A DNA stretch of 64,000 nucleotides from Thecamonas trahens ATCC 50062 (Eukaryota; Apusozoa; Apusomonadida; Apusomonadidae), in assembly GCF_000142905.1 (NCBI RefSeq), contig NW_013657642.1:65688-129687 (forward strand), in the 5' to 3' direction. Below are positions 10,001 through 18,924 of this stretch, piece after piece. Within the stretch, counting starts at the first letter, position 1. Every line of letters starts with the position of its first letter. Both the position numbers and the translations under genes were made by a program. The notes under the pieces are model-generated. The model searched no databases, had not been told where the DNA came from, and saw nothing but the letters and a program-made list of their open reading frames with translations.

Positions 10001-12164
10001 TTGGCGAAGCTGACCGCGGAAGTGCTTCCAGCAGCTCTGGTGGCGGCGACGACGAGTACGACGAGTACAATGACGACGACGACGACGACGACGAGAATGA
10101 CGGCGAGGAGTACGGCTCGTACGATGAGGAGCAAGAGGCGCGCTACGGCACCTCGTCCGAGACGTACGACGAGTCAAGCCCGTCGAGCGGCTACCGATAC
10201 GACGCCGAGTCAGCGACGGTGACGATGGACGCGGCAGGGCGCTTCCTGCGCGCTGACGGCAGCGCGGCGAGCTGGCGCGAGATTGTGGCCGAGCGGCGCG
10301 AGTTTGAGGCCAACGAGCTCGGCTCGCGCGACTCGTACCTTGAGTTGCTCCGGTACGACGCGGCGATCAAGGCAGCGTTCAAGTCTGAGCTGCGGTTTGT
10401 GGCGCACATGCAGCAGCTGACGCTGGTGCTTGCGCAGGCAGAGCGGACCAAGGAGGAGGCTATCATCTCGGCCATGATCAAGGAGACCGACGAGTACAAC
10501 GACCCCGAGTACCCGCTCACCGCCAGCGCGATCGAGCGGTGGGGTGACGACGAGTGGGCCGAGTTCCAGGAGCGGCTGACGGCGTACCTGGCCAAGCTTG
10601 AGATGCGGCGGCGGCGCGATGACGACCGGCGCAAGGAGGACTCGGAGGCGCAGAAGAAGCGCGACGAGGCGCGGCGCAAGATGCAGCGCGAGCTCGAGAA
10701 GAAGCGGCGGAAGGGCAAGGACGACGACGAGTACTCGGAGCTCGGCGCTGACGTTGGCCTCTCGTTTGACCCGCGGACAGCGCCGGTCATCGGCTCGTCG
10801 CCGGCCAAGCTGATCAAGAAGGCCAGGCGAGCGGGCGAGCCGTGGTCAGACGATGACTTCCCAGCCGACGACTCGGTGCTGTTCAAGTCCAAGACCAAGT
10901 GCGCCGGGTGGATGCGGCCTGAGGAGATCTACGAGGCGCGCAACGGCGACGAGCCGGGCGACGGCGAGATCGAGGTCTTCCAGGCCGACGGCATCAAGCC
11001 ATCGGACATCCGGCAGGGCTCACTCGGCGACTGCTGGCTTCTCTCGGCTTTTGCCATTGTTGCGCAGTACCCGGAGCGGGTGCAGGAGATTTTCGAGACG
11101 GACGAGCCGAACGAGGAGGGCGTGTATGGGGTCAAGCTGTGGGCTGGCGGCAAGTGGACGCGGGTCATTGTCGACTCACGCTGCCGGTCATGGCCAACAG
11201 CAAGCCGCTGTACGCGCACACCGGCGACGGCGATGCGGCGGAGCTTTGGGTCATGATTCTCGAGAAGGCGTTTGCCAAGATGTACGGCTCGTACAAGGCG
11301 CTCAACGGCGGACTCGTTCACATGGGCCTCGTCGACATGACGGGCGGCCAGTCGGAAATGGTCGAGTTCCGCAAGGAGGAGAACGAGGCCGACGTGCGGT
11401 CCGGCAAGGTGTGGAAGAAGATGCTCAAGTACCGCAAGGCCAAGTACCTCATGGGCTGCGGCTCCAATGCAGGCAAGGATACGCAGACGTCCAAGAACAA
11501 CATTGTCCAGGGCCACGCCTTTGCCATCCTCGATGTGGTCGAGGTCGACGGCCACCGGCTCATCAAGCTCCGCAACCCGTGGGGCAAGGTCGAGTGGACC
11601 GGCGACTGGAGCGACAAGTCGCCGCTGTGGACCCGCCGGCTCAAGGCCAAGCTCGGGTGGGTCGATGCCGACGACGGCGAGTTCTGGATCTGCTACGACG
11701 ACTTTGTCCGCGAGTTCCGCAACCTCTACGTTTGCCGCCTCTTCCCCGACTCGTGGCATGCCACCGGCATCGCCTCGCAGTGGGACGCAGAGACCGCTGG
11801 TGGGTGCGTCAACTACGACACGTGCAAGGACAATCCGCAGTTCCTCCTCAAGGTCTCGGTCCCCACCGAGGCCTTTGTTACCCTCGCCAAGGACATGCTC
11901 AACAACGAGGTCGAGCACATTGCGTTCTCCATCTACCACACCAAGGACGCATCGTCCAAGATCGACCCGCAGTACGCCCGCTCGGGCGACCGTGTCGCCA
12001 CCTCGGGCAAGCTCTCGTCCCTGCGCGAGGTCTCGTGCGAGACCAAGCTCGCTCCGGGCAAGTACATCATCGTGCCCACCACTTACAAGCCCGGCCAGCT
12101 CGGCCGGTTCGTCATCGCCATCCACTCGAACAAGGCGCTTAAGCTGACCGAGATTGAGGCGTAG
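7027..12164 (+). CDS. Multi-TM (DEK1/TML-type) calpain protease, interrupted by a frame change near 11185
   Basis: From ATG 7027, frame 1 runs to a stop at 11256; the protein continues from about 11185 in another frame to TAG 12164. The N-terminal ~970 residues contain roughly 20-23 predicted membrane segments in two blocks (about 25-320 and 490-970) separated by an acidic Asp/Glu/Tyr loop; a second acidic stretch follows near 1020-1060. Then come a charged Lys/Glu/Arg linker and the CysPc domain. QGSLGDCWLLSAF carries the catalytic Cys (codon 11032-11034). The His of QGHAFAI (codon 11514) and Asn of LRNPWG (codon 11574) are both in the second frame. A C2-like domain ends the protein. Order and topology match the plant DEK1 family of Ca2+-regulated membrane calpains. 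Around 11172-11190 one base appears missing (GTCGAC TC ACG CTGCCG); there is no GT-AG pair to splice it. Likely a sequencing error, otherwise a broken gene. Confidence 0.85.
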
Positions 12165-12216
12165 TGGCAATGAACACAGTTTTGAACCCTATGAAAGGCT
12201 ACCTTGTGGGCGTCGT

Positions 12217-14466
12217 TCAATCAATGGTCGACGAGACGGTGACTGCGGGTGGCGCCGGCTCTGGCTGACCGTCGGCGGCGTCGGCGTCGGTGGCACGAGA
12301 TGGAGCGGCGGCTTTGGCGGCGTCGGTATCGACATTAGCCGTAGGAGGAGTGTCCGCGGCTGCCGCGCCCTTGCGGCGGCGACGGCGCTTCGACCCCTTG
12401 GTCCCGGCCTTCCCTGCCTTGCTCCCCGCCTTGCTCCCCGGGCTGCGCTTGGGTTTGGGCTTGCCGCCCGCCGAGCTGCGCTTGGTCTTGGACCTGGTCT
12501 TGGGCTTGCCACCGGCAGCAGAGCGCTTGGCCTTTGTCCGACGCTTCTTCTTGGGGCGCGGACCGGCAGCGTCGGCGGCGGCGGCGACGGCGGCGGCGGC
12601 TGGGCCCGAGTCGGTGAGGGTGGCAAGTAGCTGCTCCTGGTACTGCTGCTCCTTGACAGCAAGGCGGAGCTCGGCCTGCTCCTGGGCAAGGACGGCGCGC
12701 CACTCTTCGAGCTGCTCCTCAGAGTCGGCAGCGATGGCGTCGAGCTCGCGGCGGCACTTGTTGATCTTCTTGTCGAGCTTGACGCACGCGTCCTTTTCGC
12801 GCACGAGCCGCGACGTGATGTTGCGGTACCGGGTGTCCTTCTCCAGCTTCTTCTGGTTGATAGCCGAGGTCTTGGTGCGGACGTCGAGCTCGGCGGCCTC
12901 GCGCTCGGCAACCTTGTTGCGGACAGCGAGCTCGAGGTCTGCGATGTGCGCCTCCTGAGCAGCCTGCATGCGGTCGTACTGAGTGCGAAGGAGGGCCACG
13001 TCCGAGGCGGCGGCATCTCGGGCCTTGCCCTCGTCGGCCAGCTCTTCGAGCGTGTCCCACAGCCGCTCCTCCTCCGACTGGAGGGCGTGGATGCGCGAGG
13101 TGAAGCGGTCGACGGTGTGCGCCTTGTAGCGGGCCCGGTTCTCCTCAAGCGCGCGGCGGATCTCGGCAAACGACTTGTAGTCAAAGTCGTTGAGGTTGAC
13201 GTCAAAGGTGAGAAGAGCCGAGTTGAACTTGACGGCTCGCGCCAACTCCTCGCCCGCGGGGTCGTAGAGAAAGTTGCACTTGAGCGAAAGGAACTGCAGG
13301 CGGGTGTTGTTGCGGATGGCGGCAGCAAATGCCTTGCCACCAGGATCAGTGATTGAGTTGTAGCCGACGTCGAGGTGGACGAGCGAGGTATTGGTCTTGA
13401 GCGCGGTCGCCAGCGCCCGCGCGCCGTCGTCGGCGAGCTGGTTGTGCGAGAGCGTGAGCTTGGTCATGGTTGTGTTGCGCCGGATGAGATCGCCAAGTGC
13501 GTGCGCGGCCTCAGGTCCGATGCTGTTGTCAGCCAACAGCAGCGAGCGGAGCTTGGCGTTGCGCTGCGCGGCCTGGGCGATCTTGGTCGCGCCTGCCGCC
13601 CCGAGCCGGTTGTGCTCGAGGTTGAGCGCGGTGAGCGAGCCGTTGTTCTCCACAGCCTCGCCCAGCGCCCGTCCGCCATACTCGCCGATGTTGTTCGACG
13701 AAAGGTCTAGGTCAGTGATGTTGTACGAGACCGAGATGTAGTCGGCGAGCGCCACCGCGCCGGTATCGCCGATGTCGTTCCGCTCGAGATGCAGGAGCGA
13801 GAGGACCGAGTCGCCGTCGCGGAGCGTGGCCGACAGCGCACTCGCGCCGTCCTTGCCGATGTTGTTCGAGCCGAGCTCAAGCTGCGCCAGCGACGAGTTG
13901 AGCGCCAGGCCGTCGGCCAGGGCGGCGACACCTTCGGGCCCGAGCCCGTTCTCCCGCAGCGAGATGCGATGAAGGACCCGGTTCGACCGCAGCGTCTGGC
14001 CAGCCATGCGTGCGCCCTTGATGCCGATGTGGTTCCGGTTCACACCCGAGACGCCGGACAAGTCGAGCGTGGTCACGGTGGCGTTGTGCAGCAGAGCGTC
14101 AAAGATGGCCACGCCGCCGGCCGGACCGATGTCGTTGGACCTCAGATCAACGACCACCAGACCGGTGTTCGACCTCAGCATCTCGGCCAGAGCCTTTGCG
14201 CCGTCATCCTGAACAATGTTGCCCGACAAGTCAAGTCGATAAAACTGGCTGTCGTACAGCAGCGCAGCAGCCACCGCCGCAGCTCCGTTCATGCCCAGAC
14301 CCGAGTTGGCCAAGGAGAAGACGCCGTTGGCACATCGCTTGCGGAGGACGGCCGTGAACCGCGCCTCACGCGCCGCAGACGGCGCAAGCTGAAGGTCGTC
14401 TGCCTTGGCGAGGTAAATATCACGTGCGTCTTCTGCAGAGAGGCTTCCCCCACCTGCTGTCGACAT
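12217..14466 (-). CDS. RI-type leucine-rich-repeat protein with coiled coil and basic tail
   Basis: 749 aa from ATG 14466. Residues about 55-410 are ribonuclease-inhibitor-type LRRs of 28-29 residues (LDLSGNIVQDDGAKALAEML; LDLSSNNIGEYGGRALGEAV; LTLSHNQLADDGARALATAL), about a dozen copies. Residues about 430-620 are a charged heptad region predicted to be coiled coil. The rest is a disordered Lys/Arg/Pro/Ala tail (PRPKKKRRTKAKRS and similar) that could bind nucleic acid or act as a nuclear signal. LRRs of this type mediate protein-protein contacts in NLR-like and ciliary proteins; there is no NACHT domain, so it is not an NLR. The stop is 52 nt from the calpain stop (tail to tail). Confidence 0.82.
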   Translation of the reverse strand: MSTAGGGSLSAEDARDIYLAKADDLQLAPSAAREARFTAVLRKRCANGVFSLANSGLGMNGAAAVAAALLYDSQFYRLDLSGNIVQDDGAKALAEMLRSNTGLVVVDLRSNDIGPAGGVAIFDALLHNATVTTLDLSGVSGVNRNHIGIKGARMAGQTLRSNRVLHRISLRENGLGPEGVAALADGLALNSSLAQLELGSNNIGKDGASALSATLRDGDSVLSLLHLERNDIGDTGAVALADYISVSYNITDLDLSSNNIGEYGGRALGEAVENNGSLTALNLEHNRLGAAGATKIAQAAQRNAKLRSLLLADNSIGPEAAHALGDLIRRNTTMTKLTLSHNQLADDGARALATALKTNTSLVHLDVGYNSITDPGGKAFAAAIRNNTRLQFLSLKCNFLYDPAGEELARAVKFNSALLTFDVNLNDFDYKSFAEIRRALEENRARYKAHTVDRFTSRIHALQSEEERLWDTLEELADEGKARDAAASDVALLRTQYDRMQAAQEAHIADLELAVRNKVAEREAAELDVRTKTSAINQKKLEKDTRYRNITSRLVREKDACVKLDKKINKCRRELDAIAADSEEQLEEWRAVLAQEQAELRLAVKEQQYQEQLLATLTDSGPAAAAVAAAADAAGPRPKKKRRTKAKRSAAGGKPKTRSKTKRSSAGGKPKPKRSPGSKAGSKAGKAGTKGSKRRRRRKGAAAADTPPTANVDTDAAKAAAPSRATDADAADGQPEPAPPAVTVSSTID

Positions 14467-14929
14467 GGTGCGGGGTGGGGAGGGGGAGGGGGGGTGGGGG
14501 GGGTGGGGGGGTGAGGGGTGGGGTGTGGCACCATGCGGTGGCTAACGAATAATGAATGGGGGACAATGGTTGAATGGCGGTGAGAAGGAATTGGGTCAGC
14601 TGAGAAGGAATGGGCTGTTGGTGGCAGCCTCGGCTGTAGGTCTGGCCAGACCAGCTCCTCGGCCATTCTGTCAACAATAATGTCAGTCGTTGGTCGTGTA
14701 GCCATGCATCGCCCCCCCGATAGACCAGCGAAGCGCAACCTTGTGGTCCACGATCGGTTCACTTGCAGTGGCTGGACTCTCTCAGAGTCTGGGACGGGGA
14801 CAGTGTCCGATGGCCATCAGTTGGAGTTGGGTCGTGAGGTTGGTTGGTGAGGATGATCGGCTGGTGGTCATGGCTTGGCCCTTCGACCATCAACTGACTG
14901 TGGTGGTTGGCTGCCTGTGAGTTAGGCTT

Positions 14930-15420
14930 TGCCAGCTGATCGGTCACCTGATCGGCCAGCTGATCGGTCACCTGATCCCCCCCCCATCGGTCGCCTTGCC
15001 GGTCTGCTGGGCGGCCAGCTGGTCGGTCACCTGATCCCCCCCCCCCCCCCCATCGGTCGTCTTGCCGGTCTGCTGGTCGGTCACCTGATCGGTCACCTGA
15101 TCGGTCACCTGATCGGTCACCTGATCGGTCGCCTGGACGGTCGCCTGATCGGTCACCTGATCCCCCCCCATCGGTCGCCTTGCCGGTCTGCTGATCGGCC
15201 AGCTGGTCGGTTGCCTGATCGGTCACCTGATCGGTCGCCTGGTCGGTCACCTGATCGGTCGCCTGATCGGTCGCCTGGTCGGTCACCTGGTCGGTCACCT
15301 GGTCGGTCACCTGGTCGGTCGCCTGATCGGTCGCCTGATCGGTCGCCTGATCGGTCGCCTGGTCGGTCCCTCTATCGGTCGCCTCGTCAGCCGGCTGGGC
15401 GGCCGGCTGGGCGGCACTTG
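14930..15420. repeat. Minisatellite of 12-bp units (GATCGGTCACCT / GATCGGTCGCCT)
   Basis: Dozens of imperfect 12-bp units based on GATCGGTCACCT, mixed with GGTCGGTCACCT, and interrupted by copies of a longer block (C-run, then CATCGGTCGCCTTGCCGGTCTGCTG). Since 12 is a multiple of 3, the array is open in several frames on both strands and extends nearby ORFs artificially (Ser-Pro-Asp-Arg repeats forward, Thr-Asp-Gln repeats reverse). It lies directly upstream of the exportin-like start codon. Confidence 0.9.
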
Positions 15421-15474
15421 GCGCGCACGGCGAAGGGGCACACACGACTCACCCACACCCCCATACACACACGC

Positions 15475-18400
15475 ATGGAAAGGCACGCGGCACTCATTGC
15501 CGCCACCCGTGGCGATGGTGCGTTTTCTGTTCCTGCGCTGGACGCTGTTGTCCGCGACCTGTTCGAGCCGTCGGCGGCCGAGCCCGAGCTGGCTGCCTCG
15601 GCCAACCAGGCACTGCTGGCCTTCCAGGCCTGGCCGGGCGCATGGCAGACTGTGCCGGACATTGTCGACTCGACCGAGTACAGCCCAACTCGGGCCATTG
15701 CTCTTGCTCTCCTTGACGATGCCATCGCCAACCCGCTCTTTGCCCGCCTCGTCCCGCTCCATCAGTGGGAGGCCATCGCCTCGTGGCTCACCGCCTTTCT
15801 CGCCGCTGCCGTCGCTGCCGCTGATGGCGCAAAGGCGGCCGCTGCAGACGCCACGCGCGCTGCGCTTGCTGCAGACACTGCAGGCTCGGATCCGGCCGGG
15901 GAAGCTGCCGACGCCGCCGACGATGCCCGCGATGCCGCTGCTGAGACCTCTGCCCTGGCCGCCAAGGCTGCTTCCATGGTCGTCACCCTCGCCGTCAACA
16001 AGCTCTGGCCGGCGCACTGGCCGGGCCTGGTCACCGAGCTGGTCCAAGGCGCCGCATCCTCGCGCCTTGCTGCAGTCACCAATCTTGGCATTCTTGCCGA
16101 TCTCGCCTCCGCCGTCGTCGCTGTCCTCGCTCCGGGCTCAGCGCGCATCGGCTCTAAGGCTGCCCCGCCCGTCGTCAACGCCGACCGTCGCGCCGCGCTT
16201 GCCCACCAGCTTGAGCTCGACTTTCCGGTCATTGTCCATCTCGCCATCGAGGCCGCCGCCACGCCCGACGACGAGCTCTCGCTCGCTGCCCTCGCTGCCC
16301 TTGCCTCGTTTGCAGAGTGGATGCCGCCTGCGCTCGCCCTCTCCAGCCAGCTGTTGGACACCCTCATGTCGGCTGCCGCCTGCCCTACACCCCAGCTGGC
16401 CGCTGCCGCTGCGGCCTCGGCCTCGCGCCGTGGCCTCCGGCACGCCTGGCTTGCCCTCGTCGCTCTCGCGCGTCTTGGCGATGCCACCGCAAAGCGTGCG
16501 GCGCAAACCGAGACCGACATTACCCTCGTTCGCGCCGCCTCCGACGGCCTTGAGCCCGAGCTCCAGCCAGCGCTGGTCGAAGCGCTGCTTGCTGCCGTCG
16601 CCAAGGCCCTCCCGCCGGCGGCCGATCTGCCGCAGTGGGTCGAGGCTGCGCCGGCTGTGGTCGTCCACATGGCGAGCCTTGCATCGGCCTTTATTGTGCG
16701 CACCACAGAGTTTGTCGCCGACGCTGCCAGCTGTGACGCAATTGCTCAGCGAGTCACCGCCGTCCACGGCTCGGCTGACGTCCTCACCGATGCCCTTGTC
16801 GCTGCCGCCACGTTCCTGGCTGCTGCCGTCACCGCCGGTCTCACCCTCCTCCGCGACGCGGCCGCCGCTAGCCTCGACGACGACGACACCGCCGCCGTCG
16901 GCTCGCTCGTTGTCGAGGCCGCCGCTGGCCTGCCTCCCGCCATCGCCGGCTGTGCTCCGCTCGGCCTCGACTCGCTGCTCCCGAACCCGCCCGCAGGCCG
17001 CCTCCTTACCGCACTCCTCACCGCTGCGCCGCAGCCCGACGGACCAGCGCTTGCGCCGCCTGCTTCGCACGCAGAGTCGTGGACCCTCCTCTCGCCACCG
17101 CTCTCGGGGAGCTACGAGCTCTCGCTTGCGCCAGCTGTAGCCTCGGTAACGATGGCGCTCGCAGAGAGCCGCAACACCGGCGAGGTGCTTGCGGCAGCGT
17201 CGGTGGCCATAGGCTCTGGCGAGCCGGACGCGGTTGTCCGGCTCGCGTGGGCCTTCACCTCGCTCGCCCCATCGGCGCCGTCGTCGGCTCTTGCCGCCCT
17301 CCTCGGTGTCCTCGCCCAGCTCGAGTGTCCGCCGCTGGACTCGGACTCGCACGCGCGGGTTTACTTTCTCGCCTCGCTCCTTCCAGCGTGGTGCGTCGCG
17401 AGCGAGAGCCTCGGTGCCCCGGGTACGGTAGCTGTCGAGCTTGCTCACTTTGCCACTGATGCGGCGTCATCGGCAGGTGCGGCAGGCCTCGCGCCGCTGA
17501 TTCGCATCGTCGCCTCTGCCGCCGCCAAGCTCAGCCACATCTCGTTCGACGCCGCCAGCCCGGTCCTCGTCGAGGCTTGGCTAACCCTAGCAGGCGCGCT
17601 GGTCCCCGCCACGGCGTCGTGGCCGCCACCCCAGGGCGCGCACATACTGCGCGACGCCTACTTTGACATTGTCGCTGCACTTTGTCGCGCCGCAAGCGAC
17701 GCCGGCGCCGACGAGGTCCGCGACGAGTTTCTAGCCGCCATCGACCACATGCTCCTTCAGCCCATCGATGTTGACGCGCTCACGGCCGCCCTCGCCGACC
17801 GCGAGCTCCCGGGCGTGCTCTCGGCTGTCATGCACCTCGCCGAGCTACATGCAGTGCTGGCGCGCGCGCTCGGCATCCACTACGCCGCGCTCTTTGAAGC
17901 CTACGCCGCTCCACTCACCAACCTCGCCCTCGGCCTCCACGGCCGGGTCGTCGACGCCGCTGCCTCCGGCTCGGTCGACGAAGCCATCGGCTCGGTCATG
18001 GCAGTTCGCTCGCTGCTCCGTGGCCTTGATGCAGGCCTCCGCGTAGTGCCGGCTGGCTTGCTCGCCTCGCCAGACCTGGTCTGGGGCGTGCTCGGCGAGC
18101 TGGTCGCCGTCTTTGCCGACGCCCCGGTCAACGCGCTTCTGCCCGAGCTCCTTGCGCCGATCGCCGCCATTGTCACCCGTGCCGGCGACTCACTCACACC
18201 CGACATGGTGTCCGCTGTTGCCGAGGGTGTCCTCGCCCGCGGCGCGATCCTCATTGGCGAAGACACCAGCTCGCTCCCAGAGCTCCGTCTGCCGCTCTTT
18301 GAGCTCGCTGGTAAGCTTCTGGCTGGCTGCATGGCCGCTCTCGACGATGGCGGCGTAGCCGCCGGCATCGAGCTCGGCCTCTGGGCCACCCGGCACGCTC

Positions 18401-18918
18401 ACCAGCCAGCGCTGATCAAGGTTGGTCTCAAAGGGCTCGCCTCGGGCGTCCGCGCCCTCGCTGGAGACAACGGTGAGGGCATCGGCTCGGAGCGCATGCT
18501 CGCGTTTGCGCAGGCGTTCTGGGATAGGTTGTGGAACGATGGGCTCGTCGTCGTATTTAACGCGCGTAACAGGAGCGAGCTCGCCGCGGCGCTCCCGCTC
18601 CTCGACACGCTCCTTGCTGTCGCCGGCACCGTCGGCTCGGATTGGCCGGCGGTGTCGGCGACTCCGGAGGCCACCAAGCTCGCCGAAGCGCGAACTCTCC
18701 CCGCGGCTGCCGAAGACGGCGCGCTGGTGGACGGCTCGCTCGCCCGCCACATGTATGCCGGCGCCGTCGAGCTTGTGGCATCAACCTTTGACTACCTCGG
18801 CGACGAGGACATGGCGACTGTCGGTCAGCTCGCGCTCGCACTCTTTGACGCCGACACGGCGCTAGAGACTACGCTGCGAGCGCTGCACGAGGGCGTCAAG
18901 CTCAAAGCGCTTGCGTGA
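15475..18918 (+). CDS. Divergent exportin/importin-beta family protein (CRM1-like N terminus)
   Basis: 1147 aa from ATG 15475 (MERHAALIAATRG); the in-frame extension upstream is minisatellite, so I reject it. The N terminus follows the exportin-1 layout: helix AVVRDLFEPS, then ALLAFQAWPGAWQTVPDI, IALALLDDAI, and after an Ala-rich insert KLWPAHWPGLVTELV, matching the conserved 'W-P-HWP' segment of CRM1/exportin HEAT repeats. The remainder is all-helical and extremely Ala/Leu-rich, as expected of HEAT repeats. Length is near that of exportins (~1070-1200). By family it would be a Ran-dependent nuclear export receptor; cargo is unknown. The NES-binding groove could not be checked by eye. Its stop is 6 nt from the K+ channel stop. 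Confidence 0.7.
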   Translation: MERHAALIAATRGDGAFSVPALDAVVRDLFEPSAAEPELAASANQALLAFQAWPGAWQTVPDIVDSTEYSPTRAIALALLDDAIANPLFARLVPLHQWEAIASWLTAFLAAAVAAADGAKAAAADATRAALAADTAGSDPAGEAADAADDARDAAAETSALAAKAASMVVTLAVNKLWPAHWPGLVTELVQGAASSRLAAVTNLGILADLASAVVAVLAPGSARIGSKAAPPVVNADRRAALAHQLELDFPVIVHLAIEAAATPDDELSLAALAALASFAEWMPPALALSSQLLDTLMSAAACPTPQLAAAAAASASRRGLRHAWLALVALARLGDATAKRAAQTETDITLVRAASDGLEPELQPALVEALLAAVAKALPPAADLPQWVEAAPAVVVHMASLASAFIVRTTEFVADAASCDAIAQRVTAVHGSADVLTDALVAAATFLAAAVTAGLTLLRDAAAASLDDDDTAAVGSLVVEAAAGLPPAIAGCAPLGLDSLLPNPPAGRLLTALLTAAPQPDGPALAPPASHAESWTLLSPPLSGSYELSLAPAVASVTMALAESRNTGEVLAAASVAIGSGEPDAVVRLAWAFTSLAPSAPSSALAALLGVLAQLECPPLDSDSHARVYFLASLLPAWCVASESLGAPGTVAVELAHFATDAASSAGAAGLAPLIRIVASAAAKLSHISFDAASPVLVEAWLTLAGALVPATASWPPPQGAHILRDAYFDIVAALCRAASDAGADEVRDEFLAAIDHMLLQPIDVDALTAALADRELPGVLSAVMHLAELHAVLARALGIHYAALFEAYAAPLTNLALGLHGRVVDAAASGSVDEAIGSVMAVRSLLRGLDAGLRVVPAGLLASPDLVWGVLGELVAVFADAPVNALLPELLAPIAAIVTRAGDSLTPDMVSAVAEGVLARGAILIGEDTSSLPELRLPLFELAGKLLAGCMAALDDGGVAAGIELGLWATRHAHQPALIKVGLKGLASGVRALAGDNGEGIGSERMLAFAQAFWDRLWNDGLVVVFNARNRSELAAALPLLDTLLAVAGTVGSDWPAVSATPEATKLAEARTLPAAAEDGALVDGSLARHMYAGAVELVASTFDYLGDEDMATVGQLALALFDADTALETTLRALHEGVKLKALA

Positions 18919-18924
18919 GGTGCG

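Noticed and set aside
12217-14466. NLR immune receptor
   Set aside because: LRR type is similar but there is no NACHT/NB-ARC or Walker motif.
14930-15420. CRISPR array
   Set aside because: Units are 12 bp, contiguous, without unique spacers, in a eukaryote; it is a minisatellite.
16138-17448. 436-aa minus-strand ORF inside the exportin-like gene
   Set aside because: Arg/Glu/Gly-rich shadow with no domain.
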